64,000 nt of DNA, from assembly GCF_003027925.1 (NCBI RefSeq), contig NZ_PYPS01000026.1, positions 1 to 64,000 on the forward strand, given 5' to 3'. This document shows, one piece after another, positions 18,733 through 26,862 of the stretch; the stretch's first letter is position 1, and every line of letters begins with the position of its first letter. The translations under genes were made by a program, and so were the position numbers. The notes beneath the pieces were generated by a model. It ran no database searches. It had not been told where the DNA came from and saw only the letters and a list, made by a program, of their open reading frames with translations. Source of the stretch: Micromonospora sp. RP3T. GTDB taxonomy: Bacteria > Actinomycetota > Actinomycetes > Mycobacteriales > Micromonosporaceae.

Positions 18733-19000
18733 GGGAGCTCCACTTCGGATGCCCGCGCCGCTCGGGCGCCGCGGGCGGCAGGACCAGGAGGCCCGACCCG
18801 CTCGTCATCGAGTACGCGGACAGCGTCCGCCGGGCCGGTCACGTGGACGGCCACCCGCGGGGAAACACCGGCGCTCCTCGACGGTGATGATCACCCGTCG
18901 ACGCCCTGCGCCGGCGTCACAACCTGACTCCGCCGCCCATTCTGATCAGCCCACCTCGATGCGTCAACACACCCCCGCACCCTGCCTCCTTTCCACGCTG

Positions 19001-19052
19001 ATTCACGGAAAGAGTGCCTATCCGGCGTGGAATAGGCACTCTTTCCGTGAAT
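19001..19052. repeat. Family C hairpin, copy 1 (21-bp perfect stem)
   Basis: The arm at 19001-19021 (ATTCACGGAAAGAGTGCCTAT begins it, 21 bases in all) is the exact reverse complement of 19032-19052, around a 10-base loop. It lies 30 bases after the DUF349 gene stop, in the 349-base gap that also holds the cellulase promoter region, and could terminate the DUF349 transcript. A second copy with the same geometry is at 35953-36004. Confidence 0.85.
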
Positions 19053-19081
19053 GTGCGCGCGGGGAAGGGGGAAGGGAGGGG

Positions 19082-20290
19082 TCAGCCGGCCTGCTCGGCC
19101 AGTTGGAGGAACTGGCGCTTGGATGCCAGCGCCTGCTCGGCCTCCTTGATGCGGCGGGTGTCGCCGGCCGCCTGCGCCCGGGCCAGCCGCTCCTCGGCCT
19201 CGGCCACCTGGGCGCGCATCTGCGCCAGCAGCGGATTGTCCTCCTTGGAGGTGCGCCGCCACGCCGAGTCCATCACCTGGCGGACCTTCTCGTCCACCGC
19301 CCGCAGCCGGCGCTCCAGACCGGCGGCCGCCTCCCGGGGCACCCGGCCGGCCTCGTGCCACTGCGCCTGGATCTCCCGCAGCTTCGCCTGGGCGCCCTTC
19401 GGGTCGCCGTCGACGTCGAGCGCCTCGGCCTCGACCAGCAGCGCCTGCTTGCGCTCCAGGTTGACCTTCTGCTCGTTGTCCCGCGCCGAGAAGACCTCGC
19501 TGCGGCGGGTGAAGAACTCGTCCTGTGCGGCCCGGAACCGTTCCCAGAGCTTCTGCTCGGCCTCCTTGGCGGCGCGCGGCGCGGCCTTCCACTGGGCCAT
19601 CAGGTCCTTGAGCTGGCCGGCGGTGACGCCCCAGTCGGTGGACTCCTTGAGCTTCTCGGCCTCGGCGACCAGCTCCTCCTTGACCGTCTGCGCCTGCTTG
19701 CGCTGCTGGTCGAGGGAGGCGAAGTGGGCGCCCCGGCGCCGGGTGAAGCCGTCCCGTGCGGCGGCGAACCGCTTCCACAGCTCACCGTCGGTCTTCTTGT
19801 CGACGCCGCGGATGGTCTTCCACTCGTCGAGGATCTCCTTGAGCCGGTCGCCCGCGGTCTTCCAGCCGGTCGACTCGGCGGCCAGCTTCTCGGCCTCCTC
19901 GACCAGGGTGGTCTTGCGGGTCAGCGCCTCGCCCCGGGCGGCCTCCCGGGCCGCCTTGGCCTCGCCGGCCTTCTCCTCGGCGACGGCGGCCAGCTTGTCC
20001 AGCCGGGCGGCCAGGGCGTCGATGTCCCCGACCACGTGCGCCTCGGGAAGTGACGCGCGGATCCGGCGGATCGTGGTCAGCGAGTGGCCGGCATCGGCCG
20101 CGCCCGAGTTGAGCCGGGCCTCGGTCAGGTCCACCTCGGTCACCAGGTCGGCGAAGCGCCGGGCGAAGTGGGCGAGCCCTTCCTCCGGGGCCCCCGCCTG
20201 CCAGGATCCGACCACCCGCTCGCCCTCGGCGGTCTTGACGTAGACGGTGCCGTCCTCGTCGACCCGTCCGAAGGCAGTCCAGTCGCTCAT
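19082..20290 (-). CDS. DUF349 domain-containing protein
   Basis: 402 aa, highly charged and mostly helical. After a short beta-rich N-terminus (DWTAFGRVDEDGTVYVKT) come repeated DUF349 units of about 75 residues, each with a W-K-x-A or W-x-R-F core: LKEILDEWKTIRGVDKKTDG, LWKRFAAARDGFTRRR, LWERFRAAQDEFFTRRS, and IQAQWHEAGRVPREAAAGLE. The family is widespread in actinobacteria and its function is unknown. The start is ATG 20290, with GGATGGG upstream. It is divergent from the LigB-like gene across 200 bases. Confidence 0.85.
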   Translation of the reverse strand: MSDWTAFGRVDEDGTVYVKTAEGERVVGSWQAGAPEEGLAHFARRFADLVTEVDLTEARLNSGAADAGHSLTTIRRIRASLPEAHVVGDIDALAARLDKLAAVAEEKAGEAKAAREAARGEALTRKTTLVEEAEKLAAESTGWKTAGDRLKEILDEWKTIRGVDKKTDGELWKRFAAARDGFTRRRGAHFASLDQQRKQAQTVKEELVAEAEKLKESTDWGVTAGQLKDLMAQWKAAPRAAKEAEQKLWERFRAAQDEFFTRRSEVFSARDNEQKVNLERKQALLVEAEALDVDGDPKGAQAKLREIQAQWHEAGRVPREAAAGLERRLRAVDEKVRQVMDSAWRRTSKEDNPLLAQMRAQVAEAEERLARAQAAGDTRRIKEAEQALASKRQFLQLAEQAG

Positions 20291-20490
20291 GTGCCCATCC
20301 TCGTTCTCCCGGCGCCGAGGGAACAGCCCTCGGTCGCCGCCACGGCGCAGCAAACTTTCTCCCGGCATTGTCACAGGTCCGCCCCCGTCCGTGTCGAGCG
20401 CCTGTCGTCGACCGTGACCATACGGTGTCGTACGCCCTCGATGACCGGATCGGCGCGGGACGCACCGGGGTGTCCCGCTAGGTTGGGGTC

Positions 20491-21210
20491 GTGCCCCTGG
20501 TCGCCGCCGCCGTCTGCCCCCATCCGCCGCTGCTCGTGCCCGAGCTGGCCGGCGCCGCCGCGCCCGAGCTGGACGACCTGCGGGCCGCCGCCGACGCGGC
20601 CGTCGCCCGGCTGCTCGCCGCCGAGCCCGACGCGGTTCTGCTCGTCGGCGGGGGACCGGAGACCGTCCGGTTCAACGCCGCCGACTCGGGCTCGCTGCGC
20701 GGCTTCGGGCTCGACCGACCGGTGCGGCTGTGGAAGACCTCCTGCTCCGGCGGCGAGGTCCTGCCGCTGAGCCTGACCATCGGCGCCTGGCTGGTGAACC
20801 GCTCCGGCACCGGGCTGCCCCGCCTGGCCCGGTCGGTGGCCCACGACGCCGCACCGGCGGAGTGCGCGGCATTCGGCGCGAGCCTGATCGCCGACGACGA
20901 TCCGCGGGTCGCGCTGCTCGTGCTCGGCGACGGGTCCGCCTGCCGGGGCGTCACCGCGCCGGGGTACGACGACCCGCGCGCGCAGGCGTACGACGATATG
21001 GTCGCCGCGGCCCTGGCCGGCGCGGACGCCGAGGCCCTGCGCGGCCTGGACCCGGTGCTCTCCACCGAGCTACGGGTCGCCGGGCGGGCGCCCTGGCAGG
21101 CGCTGGCCGGCGCGGTGGGCGCGGCGGGCGGCGACTGGCGCGGCGAGCTGAGCTACCACCGGGCGCCCTACGGCGTCGCCTACTTCGTGGCGAACTGGGA
21201 GCAGGTGTGA
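20491..21210 (+). CDS. Class III extradiol dioxygenase-like (LigB fold) protein
   Basis: 239 aa. It resembles the catalytic B subunit of LigAB-type dioxygenases, with an N-terminal VCPHPPLLVPEL that would carry metal-ligand histidines. A ring-cleavage role is unproven; the conserved actinobacterial copies always sit next to miaA, which points to a housekeeping function rather than aromatic degradation. GTG 20491 is the start. miaA begins 49 bases downstream in the same direction, after a short GAGCGCGAGGAGTGAGC-type repeat. Confidence 0.75.
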   Translation: MPLVAAAVCPHPPLLVPELAGAAAPELDDLRAAADAAVARLLAAEPDAVLLVGGGPETVRFNAADSGSLRGFGLDRPVRLWKTSCSGGEVLPLSLTIGAWLVNRSGTGLPRLARSVAHDAAPAECAAFGASLIADDDPRVALLVLGDGSACRGVTAPGYDDPRAQAYDDMVAAALAGADAEALRGLDPVLSTELRVAGRAPWQALAGAVGAAGGDWRGELSYHRAPYGVAYFVANWEQV

Positions 21211-21259
21211 GCGCGAGGAGTGAGCTTGCGAGCCCCGCACTCGCGAACGGAGAGTGGGC

Positions 21260-22165
21260 ATGACCGTCATCGCGGTGGTCGGGCCGACCGCGGCCGGCAA
21301 GTCGGCGCTGAGCATCGCGTTGGCGCACGCGCTCGACGGCGAGGTGGTCAACGCCGACTCGATGCAGCTCTACCGGGGCATGGACGTCGGCACCGCCAAG
21401 CTGACCCCGGCCGAGCGGGAGGGCGTGCCGCACCACCTGCTGGACATCTGGGCGGTGACGGAGCCGGCCAGCGTCGCCGAGTACCAGAAGCTGGCCCGCT
21501 CGGCGGTCGACGACATCCTCGCCCGGGGGCGGGTGCCGTTGCTGGTCGGCGGCTCCGGGCTCTACGTGCGGGCGGTGCTGGAGCAGTTCGAGTTCCCCGG
21601 CACCGACCCGGCGCTGCGGGATCGGCTGGAGGCGGAACTGGCCGAGGTCGGCCCGGCCCCGCTGCACGCCCGGCTCGCCGCGGCGGACCCGGTGGCGGCG
21701 GCCGGCATCCTGCCCGGCAACGGTCGACGGATCGTCCGGGCGCTGGAGGTGATCGAGTTGACCGGCGCGCCGTTCACCGCGTCGCTGCCGGCGCCCACGC
21801 CGTACTACCCGTCCGTGCAGCTCGGCGTTGACCTGGACACCGCGACGCTGGACGAGCGGATCGCGCTGCGGGTGGACCGGATGTGGGCCGACGGCCTGGT
21901 CGACGAGGTGCGCGCGCTGGTCGGCGCGGGGCTGCCGGCGGGCCGGACGGCCAGCCGGGCCCTCGGCTATCAGCAGGTGCTGCGGTTCCTGGCCGGTGAG
22001 CTGACCGAGACGCAGGCGTACGAGGAGACGATCCGGGCCACCCGCCGCTTCGTCCGCCGGCAACGCTCGTGGTTCCGGCGCGATCCGCGCGTGCACTGGC
22101 TCGACTCGGCCGCTCTCGGGTTCGTCGACACGGCGCTGCGGATCGCCGCCGGGCATCAGGGATGA
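21260..22165 (+). CDS. miaA: tRNA dimethylallyltransferase MiaA
   Basis: 301 aa. It transfers the dimethylallyl group of DMAPP to A37 of tRNA, providing the substrate of MiaB. The P-loop GPTAAGKSAL is at the N-terminus; NADSMQLYRGMDVGTAK, GGSGLY(V)RA and the C-terminal RATRRFVRRQRSWFRRD are family signatures. ATG 21260 is preferred over GTG 21254 because GGAGAG at 21249-21254 is its ribosome site. dapF starts eight bases after the stop, so the two are co-transcribed. Confidence 0.96.
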   Translation: MTVIAVVGPTAAGKSALSIALAHALDGEVVNADSMQLYRGMDVGTAKLTPAEREGVPHHLLDIWAVTEPASVAEYQKLARSAVDDILARGRVPLLVGGSGLYVRAVLEQFEFPGTDPALRDRLEAELAEVGPAPLHARLAAADPVAAAGILPGNGRRIVRALEVIELTGAPFTASLPAPTPYYPSVQLGVDLDTATLDERIALRVDRMWADGLVDEVRALVGAGLPAGRTASRALGYQQVLRFLAGELTETQAYEETIRATRRFVRRQRSWFRRDPRVHWLDSAALGFVDTALRIAAGHQG

Positions 22166-22172
22166 TGGGGCC

Positions 22173-23018
22173 GTGGAGTTCAGCAAGGGGCACGGCACCG
22201 GCAACGACTTCGTCATCCTGCCCGACCCGGACGGCACGCTCGACCTGACGCCCGGCCTGGTCGCCGCGCTCTGCGACCGACGGCGCGGGCTGGGCGGCGA
22301 CGGCGTGCTGCGGGTGGTGCGTGCTGCGAAGCACCCCGACGGCGCCGCGCTGGCCGGCGAGGCCGAGTGGTTCATGGACTACTGGAACTCCGACGGCTCG
22401 TTCGCGGAGATGTGCGGCAACGGGGCCCGGGTCTTCGTGCGCTACCTGTTGGAGCGGTCGCTTGCCGCCCCGTCTGGCGGGACGCTGCCCATCGCCACCC
22501 GGGCCGGTCTGGTCCGGGCCCGCGTCGAGGGCGCGGACGTGGCGGTCGAGATGCGCCGGCCCCTCCTGCACGACGCGGCCACCGCCACACTGGGCGGGCT
22601 GACCCTGACCGGCGCGGCGGTGGACGTCGGCAACCCGCACCTGGTGTGTGCGCTGCCCGCCGCGCTGGACCTGGCCGCCCTTGACCTCACCCGCGCCCCC
22701 GAGGTCGATGTCGCGACGTTCCCGGCCGGCGTCAACGTCGAGTTCACCACGCCCGGCGAGCCGGTCGACGGCACCGACGGGCACGTGTTGATGCGGGTCC
22801 ACGAGCGGGGCTCCGCCGAGACGCTCTCCTGCGGCACCGGCGCGTGCGCGGTGGCGGCGGTGGCGTTGCGGGACATGGGCCGGGAGAACGGCATCGTGGC
22901 CGTGGACGTCCCGGGCGGCCGCCTGACGGTCACCGTCACCGCCGACTCCTGCTGGCTGGCCGGCCCTGCCGTGCTGGTCGCTACCGGCACCCTGACCCGA
23001 GCCGCCCTGCGCCCCTGA
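22173..23018 (+). CDS. dapF: Diaminopimelate epimerase
   Basis: 281 aa. It converts LL- to meso-diaminopimelate for lysine and peptidoglycan synthesis. The pseudo-twofold halves each carry a catalytic Cys: SDGSFAEMCGNGARVFVRY in the first and ETLSCGTGACAVAAVA in the second. The N-terminal KGHGTGNDFVILPD binds substrate. GTG 22173 lies eight bases after miaA. Downstream is a 658-base non-coding region with degenerate repeats before the convergent malic enzyme. Confidence 0.95.
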   Translation: MEFSKGHGTGNDFVILPDPDGTLDLTPGLVAALCDRRRGLGGDGVLRVVRAAKHPDGAALAGEAEWFMDYWNSDGSFAEMCGNGARVFVRYLLERSLAAPSGGTLPIATRAGLVRARVEGADVAVEMRRPLLHDAATATLGGLTLTGAAVDVGNPHLVCALPAALDLAALDLTRAPEVDVATFPAGVNVEFTTPGEPVDGTDGHVLMRVHERGSAETLSCGTGACAVAAVALRDMGRENGIVAVDVPGGRLTVTVTADSCWLAGPAVLVATGTLTRAALRP

Positions 23019-23052
23019 CCCCGGCTCCTCCGTCCGGCGCCGGTCGCATGAG

Positions 23053-23247
23053 GCGTTGCCCCGCACGGGGGCGTTGCGTCGCACGGGGGTTGCGTCGCAC
23101 GGGGCGTTGCCCCGCACAGGGTCGTTACCCAGCCCGGGGGTGTTTGCCTCGCACAGGGCCTGCCCAGCCGGGGCGGCTGCCTCGCACAGGGCCGTTACCC
23201 AGCCGGGGCGTTTGCCTCGCACGAATGCGTTGCCCAGCCGAGGGCGT
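23053..23247. repeat. Degenerate 15-20 bp tandem array
   Basis: About eleven imperfect units alternate between CGTTGCCTCGCACAGGG-like and CGTTACCCAGCCGGGG-like sequences. The array starts 35 bases after dapF. Unit lengths vary (about 15 to 20), so it is neither a CRISPR array nor a frame-keeping coding repeat. Confidence 0.75.
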
Positions 23248-23309
23248 CGCCTATACCGGGTCATTGGTGACTCTGGGTAGCGGCCCGGGAGGCGGGTGGG
23301 CTCAGGAGC

Positions 23310-23353
23310 GATATACCACCTGGTCATATTTATGACGCAGCGGTATACCGCTG
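23310..23353. repeat. Family B nested palindrome, copy 2
   Basis: It starts GATATACCACC, has the core GTCATA-TT-TATGAC (23323-23336) and ends in a perfect 16-bp palindrome CAGCGGTATACCGCTG (23338-23353). It aligns column by column with the elements at 1043 and 51497, and lies between the convergent dapF and malic enzyme genes. Confidence 0.8.
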
Positions 23354-23448
23354 CATAGTTGGACCCCTATCGGCCGCGACACGCCGGCCCGCGACACGCC
23401 GGCGGCGGGGGCGGCGCGTGGGCGGCAGCTCAGGGCAAGCGGCCAGAC

Positions 23449-23624
23449 GGCGCGGCATGCTGCGAAGGCGGGCGGCCGGCGCGCGGGGCTGGCAGCCAAG
23501 GCGGGTCGGCCCAGGCGGCGCGGCATGGCTGCGAACGCGGGTCGGCCAGGCGGCGCGGCATGCCGCGAACGCGGGCAGCCGGCCCCGGGGCTGGCAGCCA
23601 AGGCGGGCGGGCCAGGCGGTGCGG
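23449..23624. repeat. Imperfect tandem duplication, 68/35/66-base units
   Basis: GGCGCGGCATG restarts at 23449, 23517 and 23552, with a diverged start at 23618. The first and third units share the block GGGGCTGGCAGCCAAGGCGG; the middle unit lacks it. The region is extremely GC-rich and no credible gene covers it. Confidence 0.65.
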
Positions 23625-23676
23625 CGGAGGCGGAGGCGGAGGCGAGGCGGAGGCCGCGGCGGTCGGGGTGGCGCCG

Positions 23677-25149
23677 TCAGGGGGTGGCGCTGGCGTTGGC
23701 GGCGATCTCGGGAAGGTCGGCCGGGCCCGGGTCGGCGGCGGGCGGCGGCGTGACGGCCGGGTTCTGCGCGGCGGCGCGCACCGCGGCGGCCACCGCTGGG
23801 GCGACCCGCGAGTCGAACACGCTCGGCACGATCACGGTGGGGTTGATCTTGTCCTCGCCGACCACGTCGGCGATGGCGCGGGCCGCCGCGATCGCCATCT
23901 CCTCGGTGAACTCCTCGGCGTGCGCGTCGAGCATGCCGCGGAACACGCCCGGGAAGGCGAGCACGTTGTTGATCTGGTTCGGCTGGTCCGAGCGGCCGGT
24001 GGCGACCACGGCGGCGTGCTTGCGCGCCTCCCGGGGGTCGACCTCGGGGTCGGGGTTGGCCAGCGCGAAGACGATCGCGTCCTTCGCCATCGCGGCCACG
24101 TCGTCGCCGGTGAGCAGGTTGGGCGCGCTCACCCCGATGAACACGTCCGCGCCGCGCACCGCACCGGCCAGGTCACCGGTGTAGTTCTCCTTGTTGGTGT
24201 TCTCGGCCAGCCACTGCCAGGCCGGGTTCAGGTCGGGCAGCCCGCGGTGCAGCGCGCCCTGCCGGTCGTACGCGATGATGTCGCCCACGCCCTGACGCAG
24301 CAGCAGCTTCATGATCGCGGTGCCGGCCGCGCCGGCGCCGGAGACCACGACCCGGACGTCCGCGAGCTGCTTGCCCACCACGCGCAGCGCGTTGGTCAGC
24401 GCGGCCAGCACGCAGATCGCGGTGCCGTGCTGGTCGTCGTGGAAGACCGGGATGTCCAGCGCCTCGCGCAGCCGGGCCTCGATCTCGAAGCAGCGCGGCG
24501 CGGCGATGTCCTCCAGGTTGATCCCGCCGTACGCCGGCGCGATCGCCTTGACGATCGCCACGATCTCGTCGGTGTCCTGGGTGTCCAGCACCACCGGCCA
24601 GGCGTCCACGCCGCCGAAGCGCTTGAACAGCGCCGCCTTGCCCTCCATCACGGGCAGCGAGGCGGCCGGCCCGAGGTTGCCAAGGCCGAGCACGGCCGAG
24701 CCGTCGCTGACCACGGCGACCGTGTTGCGCTTGATGGTGAGCCGTCGGGCGTCGCCCGGGTTCTCCGCGATCGCCATGCAGACCCGGGCAACCCCCGGGG
24801 TGTACGCCCGGGACAGCTCGTCGCGGGTGCGCAGCGCGACCTTCGGGGTCACCTCGATCTTGCCGCCCAGGTGCAGCAGGAACGTCCGGTCGGAGACCTT
24901 GCGCACGTCCACCCCGTCGAGCGCGGTGAGCGCGTCGACGACCTGGTCGGCGTGGCCGGCGTCGGCGGTGTCGCAGGTGAGGTCGACGATCACGTTGGTC
25001 GGGTCGGAGTCGACCACGTCCAGCGCGGTGACGATGGCGCCGGCCTCGCCCGCCGCGGTGGTCAGTCGACCGATGGAGGAGGCGTCGGCGGGCACCGCGA
25101 TCCGGATCGTGATCGAGAATCCGGCACTCGGCAGTCGGGTGATGGCCAC
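23677..25149 (-). CDS. NAD(P)-dependent malic enzyme with N-terminal ACT domain
   Basis: 490 aa. It oxidatively decarboxylates malate to pyruvate. An ACT-like regulatory domain (about 10-85) precedes the malic domain with YTPGVARVCMAIAE and the metal/catalytic segment VFHDDQHGTAICVLAAL, then a Rossmann domain with VVVSGAGAAGTA. ACT domains usually bind small effectors such as amino acids, so allosteric control is likely. GTG 25149 is chosen for GGAGGAG ten bases upstream. The gene is divergent from hflX. The C-terminal tail is Pro/Ala-rich. Confidence 0.92.
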   Translation of the reverse strand: MAITRLPSAGFSITIRIAVPADASSIGRLTTAAGEAGAIVTALDVVDSDPTNVIVDLTCDTADAGHADQVVDALTALDGVDVRKVSDRTFLLHLGGKIEVTPKVALRTRDELSRAYTPGVARVCMAIAENPGDARRLTIKRNTVAVVSDGSAVLGLGNLGPAASLPVMEGKAALFKRFGGVDAWPVVLDTQDTDEIVAIVKAIAPAYGGINLEDIAAPRCFEIEARLREALDIPVFHDDQHGTAICVLAALTNALRVVGKQLADVRVVVSGAGAAGTAIMKLLLRQGVGDIIAYDRQGALHRGLPDLNPAWQWLAENTNKENYTGDLAGAVRGADVFIGVSAPNLLTGDDVAAMAKDAIVFALANPDPEVDPREARKHAAVVATGRSDQPNQINNVLAFPGVFRGMLDAHAEEFTEEMAIAAARAIADVVGEDKINPTVIVPSVFDSRVAPAVAAAVRAAAQNPAVTPPPAADPGPADLPEIAANASATP

Positions 25150-25277
25150 GAGAAAACAACTCCTCCGTCGACGCTGAGCGGCTCGACTGGCATTTCTACC
25201 CGCCCACCCGGGCCGACCGGCAGCCGGCCCCACTACCGGTGGGTAGCGCCACGGGCATAACGCGGGTGCGCCCGGCG

Positions 25278-25290
25278 TTGACACGTGTCA
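25278..25290. promoter_or_regulatory. TTGACA overlapping palindrome TGACACGTGTCA
   Basis: A perfect 12-bp palindrome (25279-25290) overlaps a TTGACA -35-like hexamer (25278-25283) in the divergent gap between malic enzyme and hflX. It could be an operator for either gene. No good -10 is seen at the usual distance. Confidence 0.35.
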
Positions 25291-25349
25291 GGATTGCTGT
25301 CACGCGCCGAAAATGCTCGGCGATGCACATAACGGACAGGAGACGCGGT

Positions 25350-26813
25350 TTGCGCGAGCAGGAGACCTTCCACCCCTACGAGGACGACGAGCTCGACACC
25401 ACCACCGGTGAGTACGAGCTGTCGGAGCGGCAGGCACTGCGGCGGGTCCCTGGCCTCTCCACCGAGCTGACCGACATCACCGAGGTCGAGTACCGCCAGC
25501 TCCGGCTGGAGCGGGTCGTCCTGGTGGGCGTCTGGACGGAGGGGAACCAGTCCGATGCGGAGAACAGCCTCACCGAGCTGGCGGCGCTGGCCGAGACGGC
25601 CGGCTCGCAGGTGCTCGAAGGGCTGATCCAGCGCCGCAACCGACCGGACCCGGCGACGTACATCGGTCGGGGCAAGGTCGACGACCTGGGCGCGGTGGTG
25701 CTCTCCACCGGCGCCGACACGGTGATCTGCGACGGTGAGCTCTCCCCGTCGCAGCTGCGCAACCTGGAGCAGCGCACCAAGGTCAAGGTGGTCGACCGCA
25801 CCGCGCTGATCCTCGACATCTTCGCCCAGCACGCCAAGAGCAAGGAGGGCAAGGCGCAGGTCGAGCTGGCCCAGCTCGAATACCTGCTGCCGCGCCTGCG
25901 CGGTTGGGGCGAGACGCTCTCCCGGCAGACCGGCGGTAGCGGTCGCGGCGGTGGCGCCGGCGGCGGCGTGGGCCTGCGTGGCCCCGGTGAGACCAAGCTG
26001 GAGACCGACCGTCGTCGGATCCGGCACCGCATCGCGCGGCTGCGCCGCGAGATCAAGGGCATGACCACGGTACGCCAGACGAAGCGCGCCCGACGCTCCC
26101 GCAACGCGGTTCCCGCGGTGGCCATCGCCGGCTACACCAACGCCGGCAAGTCCAGCCTGCTCAACCGCCTCACCGGGGCGGGCGTGCTGGTGGAGAACGC
26201 GCTGTTCGCCACGCTGGACCCGACCACCCGCCGGGCCACCACGTCCGACGGGCGGCTCTACACGCTCTCCGACACGGTGGGCTTCGTCCGGCACCTGCCG
26301 CACCAGATCGTCGAGGCGTTCCGCTCGACGCTGGAGGAGGTCGGCGACGCCGACCTGGTGGTGCACGTGGTCGACGGCACCCACCCGGATCCGGAGGAGC
26401 AGGTCCGGGCGGTCCGCGAGGTGCTCGCCGAGGTGGGCGCGGACCGGCTGCCCGAGCTGCTGGTGGTCAACAAGACCGACGCCACCGACGAGGAGACGAT
26501 GCTGCGGCTCAAGCGGCTCTGGCCGGACGCGGTCTTCGTCTCCGCGCACAGCGGGCGCGGGGTCGACGAGCTGCGCGAGGCGGTCGAGCGACGGCTGCCC
26601 CGGCCGGCGGTCGAGGTCCGCGCGGTGCTCCCGTACGACCGGGGTGACCTGGTGGCCCGGGTGCACCGTCAGGGCGAGGTGCTGAGCACCGCGCACCTGC
26701 CCGAGGGCACGCTGCTGCACGTGCGGGTGGGTCAGGCGCTCGCCGCCGAGTTGGCGCCCTACCGTGCGGGTGACCGGCTCACCAACGACGATCGGGTGGG
26801 CGCCGGGCGGTGA
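25350..26813 (+). CDS. hflX: GTPase HflX
   Basis: 487 aa. It is a ribosome-associated GTPase that splits or rescues stalled ribosomes. The N-terminal nucleotide-binding domain carries ATYIGRGKVDDLG and the glycine-rich RQTGGSGRGGGAGGG linker before the GTPase domain, with P-loop AGYTNAGKSSLLN, switch DTVGFVRHLPH, NKTD and the SAHSGRG loop. TTG 25350 is chosen because AGGAG lies eight bases upstream; ATG 25323 in the same frame has no ribosome site and remains an alternative. The gene closes the miaA-dapF-hflX neighbourhood typical of bacteria. Confidence 0.93.
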   Translation: MREQETFHPYEDDELDTTTGEYELSERQALRRVPGLSTELTDITEVEYRQLRLERVVLVGVWTEGNQSDAENSLTELAALAETAGSQVLEGLIQRRNRPDPATYIGRGKVDDLGAVVLSTGADTVICDGELSPSQLRNLEQRTKVKVVDRTALILDIFAQHAKSKEGKAQVELAQLEYLLPRLRGWGETLSRQTGGSGRGGGAGGGVGLRGPGETKLETDRRRIRHRIARLRREIKGMTTVRQTKRARRSRNAVPAVAIAGYTNAGKSSLLNRLTGAGVLVENALFATLDPTTRRATTSDGRLYTLSDTVGFVRHLPHQIVEAFRSTLEEVGDADLVVHVVDGTHPDPEEQVRAVREVLAEVGADRLPELLVVNKTDATDEETMLRLKRLWPDAVFVSAHSGRGVDELREAVERRLPRPAVEVRAVLPYDRGDLVARVHRQGEVLSTAHLPEGTLLHVRVGQALAAELAPYRAGDRLTNDDRVGAGR

Positions 26814-26862
26814 CAGTCCGGCGTCACCCGCCCGAAACCCGGCTCGTGCGACACTGAGCGCC

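Noticed and set aside
18725..18740. CebR/CelR-like operator at the cellulase start
   Set aside because: TGGAGCTCCCA overlaps the start codon and doubles as the ribosome site; it is too short a match to the TGGGAGCGCTCCCA consensus.
23053..23247. Possible CRISPR array
   Set aside because: Units are 15-20 bases, vary in length and have no unique spacers, and no cas gene is near.
23056..23280. Coding repeat protein over the tandem array
   Set aside because: The unit lengths are not multiples of three, so the frame changes between units; the open frame is by chance.
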